This document shows, one piece after another, positions 41,929 to 52,278 of a stretch of DNA of 64,000 bases; position 1 is the stretch's first letter; every line of letters starts with the position of its first letter. A program made the translations under genes and the position numbers. This stretch comes from Ulvibacterium sp. (lineage in GTDB: Bacteria > Bacteroidota > Bacteroidia > Flavobacteriales > Flavobacteriaceae). The DNA is taken from contig NZ_JANQOO010000017.1 in the NCBI RefSeq assembly GCF_028285715.1, positions 558,001-622,000 on the forward strand, given 5' to 3'. The notes under the pieces are model-generated. The model was given only the letters and a program-made list of their open reading frames with translations, ran no database searches and was not told where the DNA came from.

Positions 41929-42093
41929 GAATATATTCAAGTTCGGACATCAAAGTCGCGGTTCAATTTTTAGCACATAAGCGATACGTCATTTTTAGAG
42001 ATTCCTTTAAACAAAATGCCAAGATATGTTGCCAATGACCATACACACTAAATTTACCTCTATAGTCTTAGGGATATATGCCAGAACCCGCAT

Positions 42094-45000
42094 TTAATTT
42101 CCAAAATTGTAACGTAATGTAAATCCAGCATTAATGGTAGTTTGCGGAAAAGCAGTGGATACCGCAAATTGAGAGAACGAGTGATCATAAAAGAACAGGG
42201 CGTTCAAATTCTTGTTCAGCGCGTAGTCTGCCGTAAACTTAATGGACAACAAATTTTGACCAGAGGTAATCTGATTATTATCGATATCCAGATTTCGGAT
42301 GATGGTAATGTTATCACGCAGTGTAACATCTGCCTTTAGGTTTAAATCTCCCTTGAGCCTTGTTTTATTGCCTCCGATGTTGGTAACAAATTTTACATCC
42401 TTAAAGCGATATCCCAACCCCAATGTATATTCCTTTCCATTCACTTCGGTCATAAGATTATTATCGAAACTGAGGGACAGTGCCCTATCGGTCCGTACTT
42501 CCGCTAGAACACTAATGGAATTTTTCATCTCAAAATCCACACGCATCAGCGGATTGAACTGATCGGTAAGCACTACATTGTTCAGTATAAGATCGGGCAA
42601 TAAATCCCCCGTTTCTGAGTCGATACTACCGTTTTCCTTTTCCAAATTGGTCTGGAACGAATTGATACTATAGGCGGCCCGATACCCGTGGGTCAACGAA
42701 AATCGTTTGAATTTTTTCTTGAACCACTTATTGCGCATTAACCCGGTATACTTTATGTTCCAGTTTGGAATCGGAATATCCCGAAAAGCGTCCAGATTAA
42801 CCCTGTTCACATCTTGACCCGTATAGGCCGCAAAAAAGGCGGGCAAAAGCACTTCTTGATTGGTCTTGCCGTAGAGTTGAGGAAAACCATCCTCATCCAA
42901 ATCTCCAATGGCCTGCCCCCTATCTGCCACCAATCTGTTGGCAATGATCAATCTGTTCTCCTTAAATTTCTCGAAGGTCTCGGAAGTAAATTCGTCACTT
43001 TTGTTGAAAGCCGTGCCGATCATCATAGTGGAGATACTAAAATTCCCAAATTGGTTGCCCAGTAACTGATTGTATTGAAGTCCGCCATTTTCAAGATCCG
43101 GAATTACCTCAAAATTTTCTTGATAGCTACTGGAGTATTGCCTGTCCGCGTTGAGGTCTATGGTCAAATCAGGGGTTACTTGTGCCGTAGCGGTGATATT
43201 TAATTGCTTGTTGGTACGTTCCAGAAATTGTTCATTGAATCCGTCAAACTGTGTTAACCATCCATTACGGGCAGCATCAAAACGCACGTCGGCCTGACTA
43301 CCAAAAACAAAACCGAAGGATGGCCGCAAGGATCCGATAAAACCTATGCTTTGGGTGTATCCTGGAAGTACCTTACCGTTTGTCTCGTTATAATTGATGT
43401 TCAACCGCTTCACCATGGTCAAAATATCCACGGCCGTATTGAAAAGAGCGCTGGTCTTCGGTTTTTGTTCTTCTTCCCCCGTAGCAGTGTTTCCAGCTTT
43501 GTCCCTACGGATCGGAGTCCGGTTTACGGCTACCTTGCCATCCCGCTTTTTAAGTCCGATCAAATCGTAGAACTTCTGCATGGTAAGGTTTGCCGTTAGA
43601 TTATGGGTATTGGCGTTTTGTACCGTATTGATATCCTCCCCGGCCACCTCACGAAGTGCATCCCCGCCCCGTTGCCAATCAAAGTTACTGGAATAGGTAT
43701 ATTGGGCATTGATAAAATCCAATGCAGGAATCTTATTGAAGGGCAGTTCATAATTCAATTGCATTTGCTGTGAATGCCTATTGGGCTCTCCTAAATCCCA
43801 AAACCCATCCCAAAGTCCTAGAGTCTGGTCTATTTCGGAATTCGGATTATCCTCATCCTCTAGAAAATTGCGTACAATATTGTTATTGCTTCCGGTAAAA
43901 TTCAATCGTAAGGATTTCGTAAGATTGTAGTTTATGGCATATTGCCAATTGAACTGATAATTTCGTTGTTGCAGTTCGGGCAATTCCAAACGTTCCACAC
44001 CTTCCTCGCGTACATCCCTAAAACGCTGCCGATTGAACTGTCTGTTAATATTGGAATTTACAGATACGGTGGCAGGCAACAGATTTAAATTAAGGTCTTT
44101 GAGCCATTGCCAATACTTACCGGTAAAGAGCGAATCCTTCTTGGCAAAGGGTGCTACCTCAACGGGCTCAAAGGCGTGATTGTACACAAATCCGGTCACA
44201 ACATTCTGATCCTGCAAATTGGCTATTTCAAAATCCCTATGGTTGGTTTCGTTATAGGAATAATTGAAGGTAAAGTTTTCAATATCATAGAAATTGGCAT
44301 CCGCTTCCTCTCCCCTGTCCTTACGTACACCGATGAAGTTAATACTGGTCCGTTTGGTATAATCCTCCGCTTGTTCCCTTATTTCTTCCGCGGCCTCGGC
44401 GGTAGGCGCAGTATCTATCAAATCGTCCAATTTCAAATCATCGTATACCGGATCAAACTCAGGGGTAATCAACTGCTCGGAAATACCGTAATTGAATGGG
44501 AGCTGTATGCCCCATTTTTTCGGGAGTAATTGACCTAAGTTTACATTGGTGACCAAATCGTAGGAAATGGCATCTTCACGGGCACGTTCATTGGGCATTT
44601 GGTCTATGGCCCCAAAACCTGAGGTACTTCTGCTCCCTGTTGCGGATACGTTGGCAAAATCGGCTAGGTTGGCATCCACCGCGGCTACAGCGGCCCAACC
44701 CCCGTTATTGTCCAATCCGGCCAAACGTAGTTCATTGAACCAAACTTCGCCTCGCGCGGGCAAATCATCGGTATTCTTAACACCGACCATCATACTTCGA
44801 ATACTTCCTAAGGAAGGATTACCCTTTATCCCAATACGCAACCTACCCGGAGTCCTAGGCGCAAATTCCTCCACCGGTATCACTTCGCCGTTTTCCACTT
44901 CAAAAAAACGGATTTCGCTCAAATCGCCACTATTGATCCACAAGGATTTCACTTTGTTCAAATCGCTCAGCGCAATATCCATTTCATTTTCTTCCGGCCA

Positions 45001-48000
45001 AATTTCACTTGCTGAAGTGGCCGTAAAGGGGGTGAAACGCAGAGGAAGCTCTATCTGATAAAAATTTTGGGTAAAATCCGTTCCAATTCGGAAAAACCCT
45101 ATTAAAGGAATATCGTCATCCGAGTAATCACTGTCCACAATTTTTTCCGCGTGCATGAACATCTTTATTTTTTCATACTGGCGAAGGTCAATATTCAAAT
45201 TTTTAAATACCCCACGGGAATCCTCGGATTCCAGATTCTCCACCACAATGGAAAGGGACTGTTCATTTTGTCTTATAATCGTGTTATTGTTGTTCAATTG
45301 CTCCCGCACCACTCCTGGAGGAAGCACATAAGGTATTGGAATTCTGGAGTTGTTCTCCTCAATATTCACCGTATTTACATCCACAACGGTACCATCGTCT
45401 GTGGGATCCGTGTCCACACTCTCATCCTGAAGGTTTTTAAGATAGGTCCGCCAATCGCCACGTACCAGATCTAGTGTGGCAAAGCGAAGTACAACATCAC
45501 TGCTAAAATTGGTCAAGTACATCCGCATGAAGCTCACGGACCTAAAATCGGTAATACCTCCAACAGCCTCGGTAAAGTCGCTCAATGGCACCTTATATTG
45601 TATCCATCTTCGGTTAAGTTGGGACCCGTCCGGTAGTTCCGGAGTTACCCCTTCCTTGATATCAGTTACGTATAGATCGTCTATAGTAGTATTGGGTCTT
45701 ATCGGAATTCGATATTCATAATAACTATTGACCGTGTTCATGGTTAAATCCCGATCTATATCCTCCACATCGGGAAGTGTGGTGGAACCCCTATTGGTAT
45801 TGGTCACTTGGACCGGGGAATTCCCATCGGGATTATTGAAATCGATATAGCGTTCCAATATTCCACCTTCTCGATTAAGATAATACTGGTAATTGTCCAA
45901 TGCGGGATCATTCCCTGTATTATTTGAGTATACCGACGCTTCCCCGGCATCGTCCAATCCATCAAAGCCAATATCCTGAAGGCTACGGTTGGTCTCACTG
46001 GCATCAAAGGCGTAAACCAGTGATTGTGTGGCCGGAACCTCTCCCCAGGAAGTCGGCGCCACCAAATCATTGCTCTCTACCCCGGGCAAGCCGTTTTCAT
46101 ACTGTTTTTTACCGTCCCTAAGGATGTCTTCCGAGATATTTCCCAAATTCAGGACCAATTCCCCAGGACTCGTACTTGTACCGTCCACATAGGGATCCAG
46201 CACCCAAAACTGAACAAATTCCACATTGGACTGTTCAAAGTTGGTACTGCTCAGGGAACGCATAATCCCGGCCCATTTGTTATCCGGTGTTTCCGTATCA
46301 AAATTGGGATTGTTGTTATAAGGACCCTTTTGGTTGGGGTAATAAGCCAAATCCAGGGTATTCTGAACGGTAGTCTGGCCTTGGGCGATATCCACTTGAG
46401 GAAAGACCTCATCCACGAATATCCTTCGTGTCGGGTTTGTGGAAACATCGCTATCCGAAACACCGGATGGTCTTTGATTGGTATAAAAAATGGGGTCTAT
46501 GGTGTACCACGCCATTTTTGCCCTCCCGTATCCGTTCAACAAATTATCCGGGTCTTCGGGAGAACTTCCCAATAATTGTCCTCCCGGAACAAACTCCAAG
46601 GGGGTACTGGCCAAAGTCCAACCCAACGATCCGCGAATATCTATTAAGGCCTGTGCCCCTTCAAAGTCATCGAGATATGTAGTGGTTTCACCTTGAAAAT
46701 CTGCATTTTTTGGGGAGTTTGGTCTTAACCAGGCTACTTCTGCACGGACGGAGACATTAGAGGGCACGTCCGTATCTATATTTGGCAATTTGTTGACCAT
46801 ACGGGTAAGGAAGGGAACTTCGGTCGAAAAGTTTCCGTTAAGGCCAAAAATGGTATTATTGACCGGTTCCACGCCAAAATTTGATTTTTGGGTAAGGGGC
46901 CTTTCGTTTAGGTTCAACCAAGTTCCTCCCAGTACAAAGTTTTCGTTAAACTGATGTTCCACATTTATTCCGGTAAACCTTCGGGTCTGTTGACCGAATA
47001 CGGCATTGTTCTCTACCGAAATATTAATAGGGGTATTGGAAGCTTCAAGACTGGGATCCAAAATTTGCACAGTTCCTGCCTGGTAGTTTACGGTATAGTC
47101 TATTCCTTCCTGTAATTGCCTACCTCCCGCCGTAACCCGTACCGATCCCCGGGGAACATTAAAGGCTCCTATGGGAATTCCGCTGCTCCCCTCGGACTTA
47201 TAACGTCCCTTTAGGATAAACTTGTTCTTTTCCGGATCTTGCAGCGCCGCAGCTTTGGTAAGTTCATACATATCCCGAAAAACATACTGTTGTTGGTTAG
47301 GGTTATAACCTGGAACATTTTCATAATCTCCACCACCAAGTTCCTCAAACAAGTATTCCCCAAAAGGTTCAACCTTGGTGAAAATAATAAGTCCCCCTTG
47401 GGTGTTTACTGTAATCCCGGGTACAAAATCAAAAAAGCCATCCCCTCCAGGTTGTACATCATTGTAAATGTTTAAACGGTCCAAATTGAAAACCTTCAAA
47501 AGAATATCCTCTTCCAAACCGGTCGGCCAGGTGGCATCATCTACCGGAGTTATATAGTTTCGAGGGGTAGGGTCCGAGTACAGGATGTTCATTTTAAAAT
47601 CCTCCTGGCTCAATTGAAAGGCACCGGTAGCATAAATGTTCTTCATCATCAAATCCCAAATAGGATCTGAAATATTGGTAATGTTGCTTTTCAACAACTT
47701 AAGAATCAAAGTATTGTTTTCAATTATCGGGTTTGCGCCCCCTGAAACCGTGGTTGCATCCAGACCACCATTGGCAAATTCCCCAACCTGGAAAACTTGC
47801 CCGTTAAAGGTATATTGGAATGCTACGCCCAGTACTTCATCATTGCTTAAACGTTGATTCAGTGATATATAGCCCAATTGTGAATCGAAATCATAGTCCC
47901 TTCCGGCCTCTAATTTTCTTGCATTCTCTAGGATAGCATAATCAAATCCCTGGTTTGAGACATATCCGGGAATATTAAATCCGGCCTCCACGGTTGCAAT

Positions 48001-49242
48001 GTCCCGTATTGATTCGGTCAATGCGCCAGTACCTATCTGCTCGGGGTCAAAATCATTTGCGTCATTTCGGGGAAGTACATTACTCGGATCATTGAAGAAT
48101 CCCGGGGGGGCAGCGTTCAAAAGCCCTAACCGCGTTTGTTCCTCGATAGCTTCTCCCAAATCTTGAATAGCTACAACATTGCGGACATTTAAGGTTTGTT
48201 GGCTTCTATTGGTTACCCATACCTCCAAACGGGTAATTTGGACTTGACTTTGTACAAAGGGATAGTTGGCCAAGGCGCCATCATATTGATCCCGAAAATA
48301 CTGGGCCAGGAAAAAGTGTTTGTCCTCATCATAGTCCAAGGCGGTAATGGAAAAGTCGTTCAAAGTACCTCCGCCTTGGGCCACCACCGTATTGTTTTGG
48401 GAGCGCTGCTCCGAAAACACGGCGGTAACCGTGGTCTTTCCGAACTGTAATTGTGTCTTTACCCCGAATAGGCTTTGTGCTCCTTGGATCAACGAACTGT
48501 TCAGAGGCATGTTCACATTTCCAATCTCTATTTTTTGGATAATATCATCCTCTGTTGGCGTGTAGTCTAATTTTACTATATTTTGAAAATCGAAAGTTGC
48601 CTCTGTATCATAATTTGCAGTAACCTGTAAGCGCTCTCCTATCTTGCCCAACATGCTTAAACTAATGCGTTGGTCAAAGTCAAATGAAAGATTGGTCCTA
48701 TTTCGAGGTGAGAGGGCGGGATTATCATTTTTTTGCCAAATGACCCCCAAATCCATGGCTACGGAACCCTGGGGTATGACCTCTATGGTATTTCCTCCGA
48801 AAACGGACTGAAAGAAGTTATTATTGATGTAAAAATTGGGAAGTAGGTTTCTACGTGCTTCCTCGCTACCTTCCTTCTTACCGGAATAGGCATCTGACTT
48901 TTCCTTGAAATACTCCTTGATGCCCTCCTGTTGTACCAGTTCCAGATACTGTTTAGGCGTAAGGATAATAGGATAGCCTATGTTAAACTCCCCGACACTT
49001 TCATTGTAGACATACATGTCCAGTTTCGGGTCATAAATGTATTTGGAGACTATGCTCTCAGGATTTGGCATCACCAATTTTCCCAAATCCGGGCCTGTCT
49101 TTACGGAGTCCTGTTGTTGTTCAACAGGTTCCTCTCCCTCCGTTTCCTGGGCCACGGTGGGTACCACGGTCATAAGAAACAACAGGAATAGGAAAGTAAG
49201 CTTAAATGTTAATTTAAGAAATTGCTTGGCCCCTTTTTTCAA
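42094..49242 (-). CDS. sprA: SprA, type IX secretion system outer-membrane translocon
   Basis: 2382 residues, the size of SprA/Sov, a giant 36-strand beta-barrel that is the T9SS export pore and is needed for gliding. A signal peptide (about 1-31) is followed by repeated plug and barrel segments and a C-terminal strand ending Leu-Arg-Tyr-Asn-Phe-Gly-Asn. The frame begins with TTG at 49242. No ATG occurs between it and the next upstream stop, and the next Met lies inside the signal peptide, so TTG is the likely start. It begins 5 bp after the ruvA stop, so the two are co-transcribed. Confidence 0.96.
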   Translation of the reverse strand: MKKGAKQFLKLTFKLTFLFLLFLMTVVPTVAQETEGEEPVEQQQDSVKTGPDLGKLVMPNPESIVSKYIYDPKLDMYVYNESVGEFNIGYPIILTPKQYLELVQQEGIKEYFKEKSDAYSGKKEGSEEARRNLLPNFYINNNFFQSVFGGNTIEVIPQGSVAMDLGVIWQKNDNPALSPRNRTNLSFDFDQRISLSMLGKIGERLQVTANYDTEATFDFQNIVKLDYTPTEDDIIQKIEIGNVNMPLNSSLIQGAQSLFGVKTQLQFGKTTVTAVFSEQRSQNNTVVAQGGGTLNDFSITALDYDEDKHFFLAQYFRDQYDGALANYPFVQSQVQITRLEVWVTNRSQQTLNVRNVVAIQDLGEAIEEQTRLGLLNAAPPGFFNDPSNVLPRNDANDFDPEQIGTGALTESIRDIATVEAGFNIPGYVSNQGFDYAILENARKLEAGRDYDFDSQLGYISLNQRLSNDEVLGVAFQYTFNGQVFQVGEFANGGLDATTVSGGANPIIENNTLILKLLKSNITNISDPIWDLMMKNIYATGAFQLSQEDFKMNILYSDPTPRNYITPVDDATWPTGLEEDILLKVFNLDRLNIYNDVQPGGDGFFDFVPGITVNTQGGLIIFTKVEPFGEYLFEELGGGDYENVPGYNPNQQQYVFRDMYELTKAAALQDPEKNKFILKGRYKSEGSSGIPIGAFNVPRGSVRVTAGGRQLQEGIDYTVNYQAGTVQILDPSLEASNTPINISVENNAVFGQQTRRFTGINVEHQFNENFVLGGTWLNLNERPLTQKSNFGVEPVNNTIFGLNGNFSTEVPFLTRMVNKLPNIDTDVPSNVSVRAEVAWLRPNSPKNADFQGETTTYLDDFEGAQALIDIRGSLGWTLASTPLEFVPGGQLLGSSPEDPDNLLNGYGRAKMAWYTIDPIFYTNQRPSGVSDSDVSTNPTRRIFVDEVFPQVDIAQGQTTVQNTLDLAYYPNQKGPYNNNPNFDTETPDNKWAGIMRSLSSTNFEQSNVEFVQFWVLDPYVDGTSTSPGELVLNLGNISEDILRDGKKQYENGLPGVESNDLVAPTSWGEVPATQSLVYAFDASETNRSLQDIGFDGLDDAGEASVYSNNTGNDPALDNYQYYLNREGGILERYIDFNNPDGNSPVQVTNTNRGSTTLPDVEDIDRDLTMNTVNSYYEYRIPIRPNTTIDDLYVTDIKEGVTPELPDGSQLNRRWIQYKVPLSDFTEAVGGITDFRSVSFMRMYLTNFSSDVVLRFATLDLVRGDWRTYLKNLQDESVDTDPTDDGTVVDVNTVNIEENNSRIPIPYVLPPGVVREQLNNNNTIIRQNEQSLSIVVENLESEDSRGVFKNLNIDLRQYEKIKMFMHAEKIVDSDYSDDDIPLIGFFRIGTDFTQNFYQIELPLRFTPFTATSASEIWPEENEMDIALSDLNKVKSLWINSGDLSEIRFFEVENGEVIPVEEFAPRTPGRLRIGIKGNPSLGSIRSMMVGVKNTDDLPARGEVWFNELRLAGLDNNGGWAAVAAVDANLADFANVSATGSRSTSGFGAIDQMPNERAREDAISYDLVTNVNLGQLLPKKWGIQLPFNYGISEQLITPEFDPVYDDLKLDDLIDTAPTAEAAEEIREQAEDYTKRTSINFIGVRKDRGEEADANFYDIENFTFNYSYNETNHRDFEIANLQDQNVVTGFVYNHAFEPVEVAPFAKKDSLFTGKYWQWLKDLNLNLLPATVSVNSNINRQFNRQRFRDVREEGVERLELPELQQRNYQFNWQYAINYNLTKSLRLNFTGSNNNIVRNFLEDEDNPNSEIDQTLGLWDGFWDLGEPNRHSQQMQLNYELPFNKIPALDFINAQYTYSSNFDWQRGGDALREVAGEDINTVQNANTHNLTANLTMQKFYDLIGLKKRDGKVAVNRTPIRRDKAGNTATGEEEQKPKTSALFNTAVDILTMVKRLNINYNETNGKVLPGYTQSIGFIGSLRPSFGFVFGSQADVRFDAARNGWLTQFDGFNEQFLERTNKQLNITATAQVTPDLTIDLNADRQYSSSYQENFEVIPDLENGGLQYNQLLGNQFGNFSISTMMIGTAFNKSDEFTSETFEKFKENRLIIANRLVADRGQAIGDLDEDGFPQLYGKTNQEVLLPAFFAAYTGQDVNRVNLDAFRDIPIPNWNIKYTGLMRNKWFKKKFKRFSLTHGYRAAYSINSFQTNLEKENGSIDSETGDLLPDLILNNVVLTDQFNPLMRVDFEMKNSISVLAEVRTDRALSLSFDNNLMTEVNGKEYTLGLGYRFKDVKFVTNIGGNKTRLKGDLNLKADVTLRDNITIIRNLDIDNNQITSGQNLLSIKFTADYALNKNLNALFFYDHSFSQFAVSTAFPQTTINAGFTLRYNFGN

Positions 49243-49247
49243 ACTTG

Positions 49248-49829
49248 TTACAAATTTTTCAGCGCGTGTTTTATAATGTTCTCAACGCTTAAAGAAGGGT
49301 CTTGGTTTAGAACTTTGTCCACTGCCTTTTCGGCCTGTCTTCGGGCAAAGCCAAGAACCTCTAAAGCAGATAACGCTTCTTCTTTATTTGTATTGTTTGA
49401 ATCAATGGAAACTTCGCCTACATCGTAGACCTTCAAAATTTTGTCTCTTAGGTCCAAAATAACCCTTTGTGCGGTTTTTGCCCCAATCCCCTTTATGGCT
49501 TGGATTGCAACCACATTGTCACTGGCAATAGCCTCCCGTATTTGAGGTGGCGACAAGGAGGATAACATGGTCCTTGCCGTACTGGAACCTATCCCGGAAA
49601 CAGACAGCAGCAAACGAAATATGTCACGCTCGGTTTTCTCGGCAAAACCAAACAAGGTATGCGAGTCTTCCTTTACCTGTAAATGGGTGAAGAGATTGAT
49701 ATCCTCTGAATCGGATATTTTAGAAAATGTATGGAGTGATATATTTACAAAATAACCTACTCCCCCACACTCAATAATGACATGGGTAGGATTTTTTTCT
49801 ATAAGCCTTCCTTTTAAGTGATGTATCAC
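49248..49829 (-). CDS. ruvA: Holliday junction DNA helicase subunit RuvA
   Basis: 193 residues: an N-terminal OB-type domain, tandem helix-hairpin-helix motifs (Val-Ser-Gly-Ile-Gly and Ile-Lys-Gly-Ile-Gly-Ala-Lys-Thr-Ala-Gln-Arg) and a C-terminal RuvB-binding domain. RuvA holds the Holliday junction for RuvB. The frame starts with GTG at 49829, giving Met-Ile-His-His-Leu as in relatives. It lies between maeB and sprA; ruvB is 7 kb upstream in another cluster. Confidence 0.95.
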   Translation of the reverse strand: MIHHLKGRLIEKNPTHVIIECGGVGYFVNISLHTFSKISDSEDINLFTHLQVKEDSHTLFGFAEKTERDIFRLLLSVSGIGSSTARTMLSSLSPPQIREAIASDNVVAIQAIKGIGAKTAQRVILDLRDKILKVYDVGEVSIDSNNTNKEEALSALEVLGFARRQAEKAVDKVLNQDPSLSVENIIKHALKNL

Positions 49830-49875
49830 AATGGCAACGGGTTAGTTATTGGAGAACTTAGCAATTTATATATCG

Positions 49876-52170
49876 TCATTTTTTCATTCTTGCCTTTTTT
49901 CTTTTTTCCCTTTCCTGGGCATCTATCACCGCGACAGCGGTCATGTTAACCATTTCATCAACACTGGCGCCTAATTGTAAGATGTGAACGGCCTTTCGCA
50001 GTCCCAGCATTATGGGCCCAATGGCATCCGCTGCATGCAGTTCCTTTAACAATTTATAGGTGATGTTCGCAGATTCCAAATTAGGGAATATTAGGGTATT
50101 CACTTTTTTCCCGGCAAGTTTTGAAAACGGGAATTGGCTTTTGAGCATCCCCTTGTTCAGTGCAAAATCCGTCTGTATTTCCCCATCAACAATTAAATTG
50201 GGGTTTTCGGCATGAAGCTTCGCAACGGCTCTCTTCACCTTTGAGGCGTTTGGATGATTGGAGGCACCATAATTGGCATAGGACAGCATGGCTACAACAG
50301 GGTCAAATCCAAAAGCACTGCCTAAATTGGCCGTCATTCTTGCAATTTCAGCCAATTCCTCTGCGTTGGGATCGATATTGATAGAGGTATCCGATAAAAT
50401 CAGAGGGCCAATGTTGGTTATCATAATATGGGCCGTGGCTGCCTTTCTTACGTTGGCCGCCCTACCAATCACCTCAAAGATAGGTCTTACCACATTGGCA
50501 TAGGCCCTTGAATGTCCGGTTATCATACCATCGGCATCCCCTTCCAAGACCATCATGGCACCAAAATAATTGCGTTCCCGCATCTTTATTTTTGCACTAT
50601 ACAGGGTCGTTCCGTTTCTCTTTCTACTTTCCCAATATTTTTGGGCATAATGGTTTCTTTTTTCTAGGGAATCATCTCCGTATTGATCGATTATGGGAAC
50701 ATCAGCATCAAATTCCAATTCTTTTTTCAATTCGGAAATAATCTGTTTATCCCCTAACAAAATAGGATGTGCAACCCCCTCTTCGTACGCTATCTGGGCC
50801 GCTTTAAGGACATCCAAATGGTCAGCTTCCGCAAAAACAATTTTCTTCGGGTTTATTTTTGCCCGGCTCATAAGCAGACGCATCACCTTATTGTCATCAC
50901 CAGATCGCTGAAGCAGTGCCTCACTATACGCTTCCCAATCATTGATAGGTGCCTTTGAAACCCCGCTTTGTATGGCCGCTTTGGCTACTGCGGGAGGTAT
51001 TTCGGAAATAAGCCTGGGATCAAAAGGTTTCGGAATGATATAGTCCTTACCAAAAGTAAGCCTGGTTTCCCCATAGGTAATATTTACCTGTTCTGGGACG
51101 GGTTGTTTTGCCAAATCGGCCAAAGCCTTTACCGCGGCCATTTTCATCTCCTCATTGATCGCGGTAGCCCTTACATCCAAGGCACCCCTGAATATGAATG
51201 GAAATCCAAGAACGTTGTTGACCTGATTGGGATGATCCGAACGTCCTGTGGCCATAATGATATCATCCCTCGTTTTACAGGCCAATTCATATTTTATTTC
51301 TGGATTTGGGTTGGCCATGGCAAATACAATGGGATTATCGGCCATGGACTTCAACATGTTTGGACTCACAATATCCGCAATGGAAAGTCCAATAAAAACA
51401 TCGGAACCCTTCATGGCCTCTGCCAGAGTATCTATTTTTTGGTCCGTGGCAAACTCCAGTTTTTCATGGGATAGACCTTCCCTGTCCTTTCGGATCACAC
51501 CTTTGCTATCCAACATGATGATGTTCTCGGCCTTGGCCCCGAATGCCTTGTACAACTTGGTACAGGAGACCGCGGCGGCCCCTGCCCCACTGACCACTAT
51601 TTTTACTTCCTCGATTTTCTTATTTGTCAATTCCAATGCATTCAGCAAGGCGGCGGCGGAAATGATCGCCGTTCCATGTTGATCATCATGCATTACCGGA
51701 ATGTCCAGTTCTTCCTTAAGTCGCCGTTCTATTTCAAAAGCCTCGGGAGCCTTGATATCCTCTAAATTAATTCCGCCAAAAGTAGGGGCAATGGTCTTCA
51801 CCGTTGCCACAAATTTGTCCACATCCTCGGTGTCCAACTCAATATCTATCCCATCAATATCTGCAAAAATCTTAAACAACAAACTTTTTCCCTCCATTAC
51901 AGGTTTAGAGGCTTCGGGTCCAATATTCCCCAAACCTAAAACTGCCGTTCCATTCGAAATCACTGCTACAATATTGCCCTTAGAGGTGTATTTGTATACC
52001 TCATCTTTACTCTTTTTAATTTCAAGACAGGGTTCCGCTACTCCCGGGGAATATGCCAATGCCAAGTCGCGCTGGGTGGTATAGGGTTTGGTAGGTACTA
52101 TTTTAATCTTTCCAGGTCTGGGTTTGGCATGGTAGACCAAGGCTTCCCTTCTGCGTTTCTCTTCACTCAT
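49876..52170 (-). CDS. maeB: NADP-dependent malic enzyme with phosphotransacetylase domain
   Basis: 764 residues, the typical two-domain MaeB. The N-terminal malic enzyme part (about 1-430) carries Tyr-Ser-Pro-Gly-Val-Ala, His-Asp-Asp-Gln-His-Gly-Thr-Ala and the Rossmann motif Ser-Gly-Ala-Gly-Ala-Ala-Ala. The C-terminal part (about 435-760) is a phosphate acetyltransferase-like regulatory domain that is usually inactive as an enzyme. It converts malate to pyruvate and CO2 with NADPH. First gene before ruvA (46 bp) and sprA. Confidence 0.95.
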   Translation of the reverse strand: MSEEKRRREALVYHAKPRPGKIKIVPTKPYTTQRDLALAYSPGVAEPCLEIKKSKDEVYKYTSKGNIVAVISNGTAVLGLGNIGPEASKPVMEGKSLLFKIFADIDGIDIELDTEDVDKFVATVKTIAPTFGGINLEDIKAPEAFEIERRLKEELDIPVMHDDQHGTAIISAAALLNALELTNKKIEEVKIVVSGAGAAAVSCTKLYKAFGAKAENIIMLDSKGVIRKDREGLSHEKLEFATDQKIDTLAEAMKGSDVFIGLSIADIVSPNMLKSMADNPIVFAMANPNPEIKYELACKTRDDIIMATGRSDHPNQVNNVLGFPFIFRGALDVRATAINEEMKMAAVKALADLAKQPVPEQVNITYGETRLTFGKDYIIPKPFDPRLISEIPPAVAKAAIQSGVSKAPINDWEAYSEALLQRSGDDNKVMRLLMSRAKINPKKIVFAEADHLDVLKAAQIAYEEGVAHPILLGDKQIISELKKELEFDADVPIIDQYGDDSLEKRNHYAQKYWESRKRNGTTLYSAKIKMRERNYFGAMMVLEGDADGMITGHSRAYANVVRPIFEVIGRAANVRKAATAHIMITNIGPLILSDTSINIDPNAEELAEIARMTANLGSAFGFDPVVAMLSYANYGASNHPNASKVKRAVAKLHAENPNLIVDGEIQTDFALNKGMLKSQFPFSKLAGKKVNTLIFPNLESANITYKLLKELHAADAIGPIMLGLRKAVHILQLGASVDEMVNMTAVAVIDAQEREKRKKARMKK

Positions 52171-52221
52171 ATCCTAAGTTTGATCTGTAAATTTAGCCTA
52201 ATCTTTTAGGAATGGGCCCTC

Positions 52222-52256
52222 CAAAAATAAAAAAGCACCAATAAAACTATTGATGC
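52222..52256 (-). terminator. Terminator of the sodium/solute symporter gene
   Basis: GCATCAATA (52256-52248) pairs with TATTGGTGC (52243-52235), one G-T wobble, a 4-nt loop and a T6-A-T5 tail on the minus strand. Confidence 0.85.
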
Positions 52257-52278
52257 CTTATCAAATGTTAAACCTATA

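Noticed and set aside
46024..46575. 183-codon plus-strand ORF opposite sprA
   Set aside because: Antisense shadow within the intact 2382-residue sprA frame.
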